DNA of 64,000 nt from Branchipolynoe longqiensis (GCA_030323885.1 JASIRB010000185.1:1-64000), one strand, 5' to 3'. Numbered from the stretch's first letter, positions 32,717-43,673 are shown. A program made the numbers and translations. Notes: generated from the letters alone by a model not told the origin.

Positions 32717-33049
32717 TGTTTCTTTTTGTTTTGTTTTTTATTGAGGCTGTATTTGTACTGTCCATAGCATATAGGCATGGGTATTCAGGCGTGTTTTCAA
32801 TGCTGACCAGCTGCTGATAAGGTATATGATTGCCTGCATTTCAGTAGCAGATAGATAGTTGGTTGGTATGGTTAGTAGCCTATGTTAGATTTTCTTGGCA
32901 TATATGTATTTATTTGTTCTACTCCTATTACTAGACTAGCCTACTCCGATTTACATATCATAGGCTTGTACGCATCTGTGTGGTGTGCTATCTGGCTACT
33001 TTTGGCATGGTTACCTTCCATTGGGCGTCCCACTGGTGGGCCGTGACAT

Positions 33050-33530
33050 ATCACATGCCCCTTTGCAGTGCAGCTTAGTGGGTGCTTCCTAGCCTTATTT
33101 TGCACAGATATTTTTTGTATATCTTTAGGTCAGGAATTTGTCGTTCCTTTACCATTTGGGCATTCCACACCTTGGAAGCCATTTCCAGTGTGCTTCTCTC
33201 GTGAGCTTTTATTTGGCTTCTGGTCTGCTTTAGTAGTGGCACATTGTTTGCTCTATTAGACCTTTGCGGTTTTGTTAGGAGTTAATTGTTTTGACTATAG
33301 CTATATGCTAATGTTTTCAAATGATTTATTCTCCTATTTTCTAGCAATTTTACTTTGGTTCGTTTCTGTATGTCATAGGTGGGGTGCAGCTTGTCTACTC
33401 TGAGGCAGATTTTTAGGGCTCTGTTCTGCAGTATTTGCAGTTTTTTAGAAGTTCTTTTTCCACACCCATGTAGTTTACATCTCCATAGTCAAAATAAGGG
33501 AGCACCATGTCTTTGAGGGTGTGCTCCTGG
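33050..33530 (-). pseudogene. LINE C-terminal coding remnant, frameshifted
   Basis: The minus strand reads MVLPYFDYGDVNYMG from 33514, the segment after the LINE RT thumb. After a frame change at a T-run near 33440 follow LQNRALKICLRVDKLHPTYD (to about 33350) and LLENRRINHLKTLAYSYSQ. After a stop near 33280 come further in-frame LINE-like residues, including STLEMASKVWNAQMV, ending at a stop near 33077. This is the classic C-terminal end of a non-LTR retrotransposon pol protein. One frameshift and one internal stop make it a relic. No single intact frame exceeds about 70 residues, which is why it is easily missed. Confidence 0.82.
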
Positions 33531-33624
33531 TGTCTGGGGAGTTTGTAACCTCTCGGTTACTGGCCCCAATACAGCACCGATAAATCGGGCCGAACTTGGT
33601 AAAAGTCATAGACTTGTATGGTAC

Positions 33625-34050
33625 ACAACCAAATCAACTTGAGTCTGGGCGCCGAAGGATTAGAGAGGCAGGAAGGGAAAAGATGTGATTCGCAGTCAAA
33701 GAGAGCAGAGCAGCAGTGAAAACGGAAAAGGGCACCATCCGTGCAAACACACTCCCTTGATCAGCGGGAGAAGTAAGCCTGGGAGAAAAAAAGAAGAATG
33801 GGTATAGTAGGTATGAAGGAAAGAGAAGTGAGGAGAGTTGAGTCAAAAAATTGTGCGTCCTAGCTCGGTGGTGACCAGTCAGCGAGCAGGAGACATAAAT
33901 GGAGTAGTGGCGGTAGAAGCTGAACAGCTGGTCAGCCTCCCTCTGAAATAATATTTTAGATCAATCCAGGAGAGGAGACCGGCAGCTGAGGGGAGATAGA
34001 AGAGGTGGGGACCAAGTGGAGTCCAGACAGCAAGTGTAGGGGGGGGGGGG
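33625..34050 (-). repeat. R1 repeat, copy 2 (inverted)
   Basis: On the minus strand it carries TTTGACTCAACTCTCC, TTTCTCCCAGGC-TACTTCTCCC, GACTGGTCACCA and CACCTCTTCTATCTCCCCTC in the same relative order as the other R1 copies, but more diverged. Confidence 0.65.
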
Positions 34051-34171
34051 GGTGCTCCATACTTGTAAGGGTTTAATACCACGGCGCGGTAGTTTTAAAG
34101 GCACTGCATATAGACTGCATGTATAGGATGGCCAGCTCTGTACTTGACACATGCTGTCCGATATTGATTAT

Positions 34172-34493
34172 GGTTGGTTGTTGGAGTTTTATGTCCTGGC
34201 AACATCTAATGTCATATCAGGACGGATACCGTCTTGTGACAGTGCACACTCATGGCGACTTTATCGTGCTTCCCCACTGGGATATCAGGATGCTGGCACC
34301 ATGAATCGATATCCCACTCAGTCATATTATCCTGACACTGAGCTAACCAGTCCTTGCCTTATCCTATTAATGCAGAGTGCCAGGCTAGGAGGTGACAAGT
34401 ATCAATTTTATAAGTCATTGGTTTGACTCGACCGGGAACCGATCTCCCGCAAGCGAGGCCTGTGCTCTACCGACTCGGCCATGGCGCCCGATG
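34172..34493 (-). mobile_element. S1 SINE, a-type head
   Basis: Complete copy; the head reads CTCTACCGACTCGGCCATGG on the plus strand. Confidence 0.88.
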
Positions 34494-34744
34494 CTGGTAT
34501 TGATTATGCATCCATGGTCATTGGGATAGAACAAAGCTAATGCCAGTTACCTAATGGCTTCAATCCTGCAGTGAATTGTGTGCAGCCACTGTTCAGAATG
34601 GTGTCTGGGTATTTCTTTTCTTTAACTTTTCACTTAGAGTGGTATTTGTATATTAAAAGGTGATAACTTAAAACCGGAATACCGACAACCAGTAAAACAG
34701 AAATTGTATGGTGATAGCTTTATACCGCTTTACATTCTCCCAAC

Positions 34745-35385
34745 ATGTGTTTGGTTATATAAACAGGAACTCTGCCAACTTGGTTTGGTTCTATGAACAG
34801 GGAAAACTTTCCTAATACATGTTTGGTTTTAAGCCCCAGTCACACTACAGCTTGCGACCACTTTGCGACCACCATAGACCAAAGAACCCACACTCACCAG
34901 TGACATCCTTGCAACCAAAACAATGGTTGCCGACGTCTGGGCGTCACTGGTGACTGTGGCTCTTTAGTCTAAAGTGGTTGCAAAGTGGTCGCAAACTGTA
35001 GTGTGACTGGGGAGTTAAGTAAATAGAAAAACTCTCCCAAAGAAAGATTGGTTATATAAACTGGGAAAATTGTCCCAATGCAAATTTGATGACATAAACA
35101 GGGGAAATTCATCCAATACAAGTTTGGTTATATAAACAAGGAAAGCTCTTGCAAATTTGATTACGCCCTAAATAAACAGGGAAAATTCTCCCCACAGAAA
35201 TTTGGTTATATTAACAGGGAAAATTCTCCCAACACAAGTTTGGTTATATAAACAGGGAAAGCTCTTGCAAATTTGATTACGCCCTAAATAAACAGGGAAA
35301 ATTCTCCCCACAGAAGTTTGGTTATATAAACAGGGAAAATTCTCCCAAAACAAGTTTGGTTATATGAACAGGGAAAGCGTAACAA
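34745..35385 (+). repeat. Tandem repeat of AACAGGGAAAATTCTCCC units, period about 38, interrupted
   Basis: Units of GTTTGGTTATATAAACAGGG plus a CTCTCCCAA-type part. From 35130 a larger unit of about 118 bp including TTGCAAATTTGATTACGCCC is duplicated. The array is interrupted at 34833-35014 by an FB2 element. Confidence 0.85.
34833..35014. mobile_element. Foldback element FB2, complete 182-bp copy
   Basis: GCCCCAGTCACACTACAG and CTGTAGTGTGACTGGGG ends, with TTAA on both sides (34829-34832 and 35015-35018). Arms use the word GCGACCAC. The tandem-repeat unit is restored when the element and one TTAA are removed. Confidence 0.87.
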
Positions 35386-35561
35386 AGCCTACTTTGCCTA
35401 ATATTGAATTTGAAGTCCTTTGACTCTGCCTCAACACCGATGTAATTTCACCTATCCCTGTGTGACGTTACATGATGAGTCATTTTTGTTCCAACCCAGT
35501 AGGTAGGGACTGATCTGGCCACGCAGGGCCAACAGATAAAGTAGTTCATGGACATTCTTGG

Positions 35562-35892
35562 TTGGACCCAATGGCCGAATCGGTAGAGTGCAGGTTTCCC
35601 ATGCAGAAGGTCAGGAATTTGATTCCCAGTCGAGTCACATCGCTGACTAATAACATTGATACATGTCGCTATCTAGCTTGGTGCTCAGCATTAATAGGAT
35701 AGGACAAGGACTGGTAGCACAGTATCGGGATAATGTGACTGTGTGGGATATCGGGTCATGTTGCCAGTAACCTAGTCTCCCATTGGGGCAGCACTATAAA
35801 GTTGGCATGAGTGGGTACTGTCACAAGTCGATATCTATCCTGCTATGACCTTAGCTGTTGCTAGAACGTAAAACAACAACAAACAATCATAG
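35562..35892 (+). mobile_element. S1 SINE, a-type head
   Basis: CCAATGGCCGAATCGGTAG head; complete body; AACAACAACAAACAATC tail. Confidence 0.87.
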
Positions 35893-35996
35893 CCATTGTT
35901 AGTATTTCTAAGTTCAAGGCAGTTGATATTTATAGAATATGAATATTTAAAAAAGTTATATTGAATGTTCATGGAAGAGGTAGGTCTACATGTTAT

Positions 35997-36672
35997 GGGG
36001 CTGTCACACTACGACGTAACGATGTCAACGTAGGGAGAACGTGAAGAACGTTGAACTTCTCGGCGTAGTATGCAAATTTGGGCACAAGTTGAACGTGGAT
36101 GCAGCGTAGTGGACGAGAGAGTAACGTCGGTAAAGCGTAGTGATACCGTCGTTCGACGAGAGAGGTCAACGTAATGACGCTGACGGAACGTTATGAACGT
36201 TATTCCATCGTCAGAAGAACGTTACGTGACGTTAGCTACGTCATGAGACGTTGAAGGTACGTTGAATGCACGTTATCCTGACGTTCTCCTGACGTTGTCC
36301 TGACGTTCCCATTACGCCCCGTGGGCATTTGCACTTGGTTTAATGGGGTTCAACGTAGTGGAACGTAGTGGAACGTAGTTGAACGTAGTGAGGAGCGTTG
36401 GAATAACGTCCGTTTAACGTCATTGACGTTCGCTGAACGTGAACAGAACGTACAGCGAACGTAAACCCTTACGTTCGACCTACGTCGAAACTTTTGAACA
36501 TGTCCAAAACCTCGACGGAACTCGACGTAACACGACGTAATGTGACGTAGCTCGACGTCACTCTAACGTCATTATGACGTCATCATAACGTAATCCAACG
36601 TACATCAACGTAATGACGAAATATCACCACGTTAGGCTCACGTTGGCTCATTACGTCGTAGTGTGACAGGGG
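35997..36672. mobile_element. Foldback element FB1, ACGT-word copy
   Basis: Ends GGGGCTGTCACACTACGACG and CGTCGTAGTGTGACAGGGG are flanked by TAT on both sides (35994-35996 and 36673-36675). The tetramer ACGT occurs about 43 times by hand count in 676 bp, in AACGTT, GACGTT, AACGTAG and TGACGT contexts. The block CGAAACTTTTGAACATGTCC at 36486-36505 links it to the other FB1 copies. No coding frame. Confidence 0.85.
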
Positions 36673-36823
36673 TATTAAAGTGACCAAATCTTTAAAAAAC
36701 CCTAAGTGCTATTTCATAAGAGGGTATAAATCTCTGCATTCCACGTTACATAATAGCCTACCCATAGCTATTTGGCCACGTCATGGCGAAAGCTCTTGTT
36801 GTTTAATGGCTAGACATATAGGC

Positions 36824-37188
36824 ACCAGGGCCGCTTTCAGGGTACGTCTCGGAGACGTCTCGGCGACGTCGCGGCGATGCTTTTTGTTCTATTTGCGTTC
36901 AGGGTGCGTCTCGGCGACGTCTCGGCGACGCCTCCCTTTTCAATCAGGAGACAAAAAGCGCCTCGAAAATGGCCGCCGTATCCAGTACTTTCAGCCTATC
37001 ACAGCGAAGCATTTCCAGAGTATCCAGTAGTTTCAGCCTATCACAGCGCAGCTTGTCCATTGCAAATGGCCGCCGCCTATGGGGGCGGCCATTTTCGAGG
37101 CGACCAACTACTGTTGTCGTTCAGACTGGCGTGACGTCATGCCCGTCGCCGAGGCGCCTCCGAGACGGAGCCTGAACGCGGCCCTGGT
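36824..37188. mobile_element. Foldback element FB6
   Basis: ACCAGGGCCGC and GCGGCCCTGGT ends, arms with CGTCTCGGCGACG words, and an inner inverted pair CGCCTCGAAAATGGCCGCC and GGCGGCCATTTTCGAGGCG. A direct repeat TTTCAGCCTATCACAGCG lies between them. Ends resemble hAT termini (CAGGG) but no 8-bp duplication is seen. Confidence 0.8.
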
Positions 37189-37216
37189 ATGTTGTGCCGC
37201 AATAAAGAATCCTACT

Positions 37217-37590
37217 TTAAAGTTGTAGAGTCCGATGGTTCTGAGTTTCTGCAATCTTTGGGATTTAAATATTTTAATTTTATTGTTATAATCTACCATA
37301 CAAGTGTTTTCTACCATAAAGGTTTGAAGTAACTTATATTTTAAATGACTCACTTTTGAGATTCTTAAACTGCAAGCATGCCAAGTTAATTTGCTGCTGA
37401 TTTACAATTAATGTTGGCAAGCAGACGAAAGACTCTGACACCATAGCTTTATTCAGTAACAGGTTGTATTACTTTGACTCAATATTCCCTTCTGTGTGAC
37501 AACAAATGTTTAATAAGTGCACCAGTATCTAAGTTAGATATGTACAATCAAATCTAGATGATTGCTTTAGCTTTGAAAATGTGATGCTTT
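37217..37590 (+). mobile_element. M1 TTAA-MITE, right end eroded
   Basis: Starts TTAAAGTTGTAGAGTCC; runs to GAAAATGTGATGCTTTATA, where the final GGACTATGCA is lost. TATAC(T)A microsatellite follows. Confidence 0.82.
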
Positions 37591-37851
37591 ATATACAATA
37601 CAGCTATAATACTATACTATACTATACAGCTATATAATATTTTGCCGTTGCATCACAAGCACAATTAAAGCCGCATAGCCTGTAAAAGTGTCGTTTGGGT
37701 GATGCAAACAAAGGGACCATTGTGCCTAAAGCAGGATTCGAACCCACACTTCTTGCCATGGTACGTCTGCCGCCATAACCATTTTGTTGTTGTTGTACAT
37801 TAGTTGTTTCAGCAGGGGAAATTTCAATCACAGACGATTGATCTTCCTCAT

Positions 37852-37922
37852 TCCACTTCTCCTTGCCCTATCCTAATAATGCCGAGCGCCTGGCTATAGG
37901 AAGCGACAAGTGTACATTTTTA
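37852..37922 (-). mobile_element. S1 SINE fragment
   Basis: CCTTGCCCTATCCTAATAATG and CGCCTGGCTATAGGAAGCG only. Confidence 0.72.
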
Positions 37923-37999
37923 CTAGGCCACCTGGGCTCCTTGATGCTATCACCCTATCCACTCCTACCTGTCTAGATGGTTTTTTACCTGGGCGGTCA

Positions 38000-38290
38000 C
38001 TATAGACAACTGCAAAAGGATCAAATTTTCCCAACTGAAACACTCACCTAGATTTGATTCTGGTTGGTTGGTTGGTTGTTGGAGCTTTACGTGCTGTATT
38101 TGATTCTAAATATCCAACACAGATTCTGGCGCGCTCATTAAATATTTAGTGCTGCATAAAAGAAATACAAAGTTCAGCTTTTCGATGTGCATGCCGAAAC
38201 TACTTTAGCATATTTTCACTTCAAATATCTCCAAAGTTAATCGGTCTAAAAGTAATGTAGTAAGTTTTAATGATTAATCTATATTTGGAA
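38000..38290 (-). mobile_element. M1 TTAA-MITE, diverged, with a small S1 tail inside
   Basis: GATCAAATTTTCCCAACTG to AAGTAATGTAGTAAG keeps M1 order. At 38060-38096 a GGTTGGTTGTTGGAGC S1 tail interrupts it, with GATTTGATTCT-type sequence on both sides. Confidence 0.7.
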
Positions 38291-38380
38291 TAAACTGCCA
38301 GTTGCAACACGAACTGCATAAAGCGCAGCAGGGTTTAAGAAACTATTAAAAAGTAATGCAACCTAGAAAAACAGATGATG
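38291..38380 (+). pseudogene. Short LINE C-terminal remnant
   Basis: WNKLPVATRTA then, after a stop, SAAGFKKLLKSNAT resembles the end of a LINE pol protein. Very short. Confidence 0.45.
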
Positions 38381-38850
38381 TTTAAATGGACTAACACAAA
38401 ATATAGTGATAGCTCGATTTTGGACTGTTTGCAATCTACAAACAGTTACAAAACATAAACAAGAAGCAAGAAAACCTAAATTATTACTCAAATGAAATTC
38501 AAAAGATTTAAATCAAATTGGATTAGTGCTGCCCAGTGGTGAAAACAAGTGTTAACACACTTATCCGTTATGGTAAATAAATAAAGTAATTCATCACTAA
38601 AAACAAACATTACCCAATATCAAATTAATAGATTTTACCTGTGAAGCACAACAATAAAGTCTATTTTGCAGAGAACAGAGAAAAATTAAATTGGATTTGT
38701 CGATTTTTGCATCTGAGCTCTTCACACACAATGATTACATTATTTGTTAATGTTTATTAAACGAGGGCACTTGTAATATTGTAAATTGGTCTTCTTCCTT
38801 CCGCTCTTCCTAACCATGGGTAATCTCTTTTTGTTCTTTCTTTAAAAAAA
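38381..38850. other. Spacer, partly duplicated elsewhere
   Basis: GGTGAAAACAAGTGTTAACAC and neighbouring bases (38525-38590) are the inverse of 28735-28800. Related sequence ends S2, so this may be the 3' part of another element. No gene seen. Confidence 0.5.
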
Positions 38851-39101
38851 AGAAGATTTATACTGCCTATCATGGATAAGTCTGAATAGACTTGTTTTCA
38901 CCATTAGACAGTTTGTCGATAGAAAGCCTACACTTTTACCGACCCAAGGGATTTTTAACCTCCCACACCACATAGACATGGTATGAGAGCAACTGGACTT
39001 TGATGTCACTGTAAGTTATACACAGCGGTGGAAATCCAATGTGGCAGATGTGGGGGCATGGGGAATCGAACCACTGACCTTCAGATTAGGAGTCCGACCT
39101 G
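38851..39101 (-). mobile_element. S2 SINE, copy 3, head truncated
   Basis: Ends at AGGAGTCCGACCT, so the first part of the tRNA-like head is missing; the interior has a short deletion. Confidence 0.83.
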
Positions 39102-39332
39102 GCTTATGCAATTTGTTTTCCCTCCCTCTTTTCCTAATTACACCAAACAAAATAGTTGGGAAGGACTTGGATGGCTTTTAAGATCTGATGGAAAAGCGGG
39201 TTGACATATTTGCAAAGGGTTGAAGTGGTTCATTTGTGTGAATAGTCTTTGTAATCCTCAGTGCAGACCTGGCCAACTCAGGCCGGGCACGGAAGCCGCT
39301 AAGTGCACAGTCACTGCTTACAGACCAGAGCC

Positions 39333-39542
39333 GATTGGTTGTTGGAGTTTTACATCCGGGCAACATCTAAGGTCATGTCAGGATGGGTACCGACTTGTGA
39401 CAATGCGCGCGTATGACGACTTTATAGTGCTGGTTCAGTGGAAGAACAGGCCGACAGCACCGTGACCTGATATCACACTTAGTCACGTTATCCTGACACT
39501 GTGCTAACGCTAACCATTCCTATTATTCCTTGCCCTATATTA
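39333..39542 (-). mobile_element. S1 SINE cut by an M1 insertion
   Basis: Runs from GGTTGTTGGAGTTTTACATCC to CCTTGCCCTATATTATTAA. The head-side remainder is absent beyond the M1. Confidence 0.82.
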
Positions 39543-39676
39543 TTAAAGTCGCATAGTCCGATGGTTTTGAGTTGCTGTCATCTTCTGAGTTAAATATATG
39601 AAATTGATTGTTATAGCCTCCCTTACTTTAGTTTGAAGTAACTTTTATTTTAATGTCTAACTTTTGAGATATTTGA
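39543..39676 (+). mobile_element. M1 TTAA-MITE, left third only
   Basis: TTAAAGTCGCATAGTCC to TTTGAGATATTTGAAGCGC, then replaced by a C/T-rich tract. Confidence 0.82.
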
Positions 39677-39679
39677 AGC

Positions 39680-40044
39680 GCAACTTCCCCCGCCCCTGCC
39701 CCCTCCCCTTGCCCCCGTCCTCCGTCTCCCTGCCCCCGTCCCCCTGCCCCTTCCCCTCTGATCCCCCTGCCCCCTTCCCCCTGCCCCTTGCCGCATACCC
39801 CTCTCCCCCCCCCCCCCCCCCCCCCCGCCCTCCACCCACAGCCCTGGAGTAACACGTCACACGCACAGACCGGCACGACGCGGGGCCAGCACGGCCTGGA
39901 CGCGCTGTGTCGTCACGCGGAACGCCTGGTCACGTGACGTGAACGCCAACTGAGTTGTGGGTGACGTACGGCCGGTAGACTCAGTCTTTGATCATGGCTT
40001 CCTGTGCGTCGGTGCGCCTGTCACACGCCGGCCTCCACCCTCCA
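39680..40044. repeat. CCCCTGCCCC-rich tract and spacer
   Basis: 39685-39835 is a polypyrimidine tract with a poly-C run; Gly/Arg and Pro frames across it are artefacts. 39836-40044 is unique-looking. Confidence 0.75.
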
Positions 40045-40205
40045 CTACTGGCATGGCCTAGTGGTTAGGGTGCCTGCTTCTTGTCTGACAGGTGCATGGG
40101 GATCGATCACTAAAGCTCCAGTCACACATAGCAAAAGACCATTTAATAACAACTTTTGACAAAGAAAAAAAATCCATAAATATCGGCAAACTTCTTGTGA
40201 CCAAT
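40045..40205 (+). mobile_element. tRNA-like SINE head joined to an FB2-like left end
   Basis: TGGCCTAGTGGTTAGGGTG and GGGGATCGATCAC resemble A and B boxes of a tRNA-derived head. At 40113 AGCTCCAGTCACACATAGC looks like an FB2 left end without its partner. Confidence 0.45.
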
Positions 40206-40206
40206 G

Positions 40207-40552
40207 ACCAAACCGGATGGTCGAATGAGTTGAGCGTCCGTCTCCCATTTTCGTAAATCGGGCGATTCAAACCCACATATTCAAAACCTGGTTGAGTCAA
40301 ACCAATGACTTAAAAATTTATATGTTTTACTACCTTGCCAAGCGTTTTGCATTTAATGGGATAGGGCAAATACTGGTTGGCTCAGTGTCAGGATAATGTG
40401 ACTGAGTGGGATATCAGGTCATGGTGCCGACAGCCTGATTTCCCAGTGGGGCAGCACTATAAACTCACCATTAGTGCACACTGTCACAAGTCGGTACCCA
40501 TCCTGATATGACCCTAGATGTTGCTAAGATGTAAAACTCCAACAACCAACCA
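40207..40552 (+). mobile_element. S1 SINE, b-type head
   Basis: CCGGATGGTCGAATGAGTTG head, complete body, CTCCAACAACCAACC tail. Confidence 0.87.
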
Positions 40553-41520
40553 ATCACCATTGCCCGAGAGTAACAAGGGCCGTCAAAACCATCGGTTCCT
40601 ATGAAAGGCCGATAGGTGGCGGCACAAGTCCTGCCTTAGTCTCTCGATAAACTAGATCACCGTTCCGACTGCACATGCGCTGAAAAAGGTGCTGGCAGCA
40701 AAGCAAAGGCATACAGCCAATGAGTTTGCCGATACACATAAGGTAAAACTTCTATTTTATTCAAAATTAATCAAAATACATAACAATTTGGCACAAACAT
40801 GGATGGATGGATGCAATATAATAATATAATGAATATGTTTAAGACACAACTCTCCATAATTAAGCACTTTTGAGCTAAGAAATATACTATTTCAGTCACC
40901 TTACAGGCTGATGTTTACATCACCATTGATTAGACATAAGTAATTCTTGTTCTAAATATTAAAATGTCAAATGTGTCAACAAAAACTTGTTTCAAAGAAA
41001 TATATAACCAATATCTTATTAACCCTACTCATTTTATTTTTCTACATATATATATATGTCATTAACCATAGGATATAAATAAAAACATGAATACAATAAA
41101 TAAAACTGACTCTGGCTATGGCTCTAACACTAGTCTGAGTGCCCAGATTTGTATAAAGCTAAATGCACATGGTATAAGATGTGCTGATTATATTGCTGTA
41201 AATGTAATGCTGGATAAAAGATTAATATCTTAATTTATTATATATATATTTTTATTTGGTATTCTATGTTTCAAACAAGAGCTGAGATGAGCTGAAACTA
41301 GCACATTTCATAACTGCACCCAGTGTATGAGCATGTGCCATGTGCTTCTGGGGGGTTTGTTTTGCTTTGACGCATCCCACAATGCACCGCGCCGCTGGAA
41401 CCGCGATGTAGTCTATACGGAATGCTGTAAGCAAACTTCTGTACACCCGCTAGGTGGCAGCACAAAGAAACCTAATCCAAATGACTGGCTTTGTCAGTCG
41501 CTTTCGATGTGCTGATTGTG
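40553..41520. other. AT-rich spacer, no gene seen
   Basis: Nearly 1 kb without recognised repeat family apart from a TATATATATA stretch at 41046. Unique-looking. The word TTCCGACTGCACATGC at 40667 recurs at 49551. Confidence 0.5.
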
Positions 41521-41521
41521 A

Positions 41522-41585
41522 GCTGGTTGGTTGGTTGTTGGAGGTTTACGTCCTGGCAACATATAAGGTCATATGAGGACGAGGT
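41522..41585 (-). mobile_element. S1 SINE tail fragment
   Basis: GGTTGTTGGAGGTTTACGTCC and ACATATAAGGTCATATGAGG. Confidence 0.78.
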
Positions 41586-41748
41586 GATTGATTGTGAGTG
41601 TACAGGCACGTGTGTGGTATGGTGAAGGTCAGTAATTTCTAAGTGTATTTGCTGTGTATATAATATGTATAATATTATTATACATATTAATAATACTATT
41701 CTTGTAATACATTAACGAGCAATTTAGGCAAACAATATTACTTTAATA

Positions 41749-42074
41749 CAGTACAACCCCGTTAAACCAAGCTCGGTTAAACCAAACGATCGGTTAATCC
41801 AAACCTTTTTCGGCGGCCCGGCAAAAATACTACCGTTTATCATATAAAAAAGTTGGTTAAACCAAAGTCGGTTAATCCAAAGTATCGGTTAATCCAAACA
41901 AAATTGTCGACCCCAGGCCACTTCCGGTGCAGTTAACCAAACTTTCATGTGGTTTTAAGGTCATCTGAGACTTTTTTATATGATAAATGGTAGTATTTTG
42001 CCAGGTCGCCGAAAAAAAGTTTGGATTAACCGATCGTTTGATTTAACCGAGGTTGGTTTAATGGGGTTAAACTG
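41749..42074. mobile_element. pogo/Tigger-like MITE with about 110-bp inverted repeats
   Basis: CAGTACAACCCCGTTAAACC and GGTTTAATGGGGTTAAACTG ends between TA dinucleotides. The inverted repeats continue inward through CGATCGGTTAATCCAAAC, CGGCAAAAATACTACC and TTTATCATATAAAAAAG. No transposase frame. A fragment of a second copy (GGTTAATCCAGACAA, GGTTTAACAGGGTTATACTG) lies at 42170-42252. Confidence 0.83.
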
Positions 42075-42375
42075 TATATACATAAAAGAAAAACAATAAT
42101 CATAGTGTCCACATTCATTGTACATTCATAATGCACCCCCGTTTTTGCCAAAGCCAAGTCAAAGTCAAAGCTTGGTTAAACAAATGATCGGTTAATCCAG
42201 ACAAATTTATAGGGTCCCTTCAAGTTTGGTTTAACAGGGTTATACTGTACAATGAAAATACTAAGATTATAGTAACATCTAAATCAAATACGAATGAAAG
42301 GTTCAGGTCGAAAGGCCAACAAAAACCACCCGGGCAGAAATGAAGCCAAGACTAGGTTACCACATTAGCACTAAC

Positions 42376-42660
42376 ATGGGTTGTGGCTGAATCGGTAGAG
42401 TGCAGGCCTCACGTGCAGAATGTTGGAAGTTTGGTTCCCGGTGGAGTCAATCCAATGACTTATAAAATTGATACTTGTCGCTTCCTAGCCAGGCACTCGG
42501 CATTAATACTAATAGGATAGGGCAAGGACTGATTAGCTCAGTGTCAGGATATTGGGTCACAGTGCTGGCGGCCTGGTCTCCCAGTGGGGCAGCACTATAA
42601 ATCCGCCATGAGTGCACACTGTCACAAGTCGGTACCCATCCTAATATGACCTTAGGCCAA
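42376..42660 (+). mobile_element. S1 SINE, a-type head, tail lost
   Basis: TTGTGGCTGAATCGGTAGAG head and GGTTCCCGGTGGAGTC block; ends at TATGACCTTAGGCC. Confidence 0.85.
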
Positions 42661-43015
42661 AACATCTGTACTCAACTGTCAATAGACCCACCCCACCAGT
42701 TCAGCTGGGAAGTACCTGTTAGAGTGGTTCTAGATTCTTCCAACAGATGTCACTAGCTTAACTGGAGGGGTGTAATAAATGAAGAGAGCGTCAGTGAAAT
42801 TCCAGAAGAAAAATACAATATACTTGTCTTTTTAAAAAGATATATTACAAGGATGAGAGCTTGAATCATGTTGCGATATGAATAGCTGAATGTAATCAGC
42901 CATTTTATTATTTTTCCAAGCATTCTTTACAGAGTTATAGCATGTGAAGTCATAGGCAGTCGGGGAATGTACCCGACTAGAGTGGTTCCAGATTCTGCCG
43001 ACAGATGCCACTAGC
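42661..43015. other. Spacer with a local duplication
   Basis: GTTAGAGTGGTTCTAGATTC...CACTAGCTTAA (42718-42762) recurs diverged at 42977-43019, where the M1 is inserted. No gene seen. Confidence 0.55.
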
Positions 43016-43271
43016 TTAAAGTTGCATAGTCCGATGCTTTTGAGTTTCTGCCATTTTCTGAGATAAATGCTGATCGTTATGATCTATGTTACGTTAGTTT
43101 GAAGCAACTTTGAATTTAAATGGCTAACTTTGAAGGTATTTGACGTTAAAACATGCCAAATAAATGTTGGCAAGCACCCCAAAACCTTCAGTACTGTAGT
43201 GGTCTGCACTGACCTCTCAGGCAAGTAACCACATAGACAGGTAGGCGTGGGGAGTGTATTGATATCAGGGA

Positions 43272-43344
43272 GCCTAGGTGGTGTAATGGTTAGCACACTG
43301 GCCCGGAATGCAAAGAGATGTGGGTTCGAGTCCCGCTCTAGGCA
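43272..43344 (+). other. tRNA-like sequence in the left LTR
   Basis: A 72-nt cloverleaf plus discriminator: acceptor GCCTAGG with TCTAGGC, D-arm GTGT...GCAC, T-arm GTGGGTTCGAGTCCCGC with a 5-bp stem. The D-arm word TGGTGTAATGGTTAGCAC is that of tRNA-Gln as I remember it. The anticodon stem (CTGGC and GCAAA) pairs at only three of five positions and base 33 is C, so it is unlikely to be a working tRNA. A and B boxes are intact, and TTTT follows at 43357. Confidence 0.75.
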
Positions 43345-43600
43345 CAATATTTCCCATTTTCATCACCCCCACGACACTGGTTGCCGTGATCAGGATCCTG
43401 TACAAGGCAACAAGCTTTGCGCTGTATGGTTGTTGAACCTACCCTGTGTATGTAGGTGTTAGTGCATTGCCTGTATGTATGTAATTGTAAGCATTACAAG
43501 ACTTACAATTCCAGGGGGACGAGTGTAGTGGTCTGCACTGACCTCTCAGGCAAGTAACCACATAGACAGGTAGGCGTGGGGAGTGTATTGATATCAGGGA

Positions 43601-43673
43601 GCCTAGGTGGTGTAATGGTTAGCACACTGGCCCGGAATGCAAAGAGATGTGGGTTCGAGTCCCGCTCTAGGCA
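43601..43673 (+). other. tRNA-like sequence in the right LTR
   Basis: Identical by eye to the left-LTR copy; it shares the same intact acceptor, D- and T-arms and the same broken anticodon stem. Confidence 0.75.

Noticed and set aside
36680..37030. 116-residue frame
   Set aside because: It crosses the left boundary of FB6 and reads through its word repeats; no motif is present.
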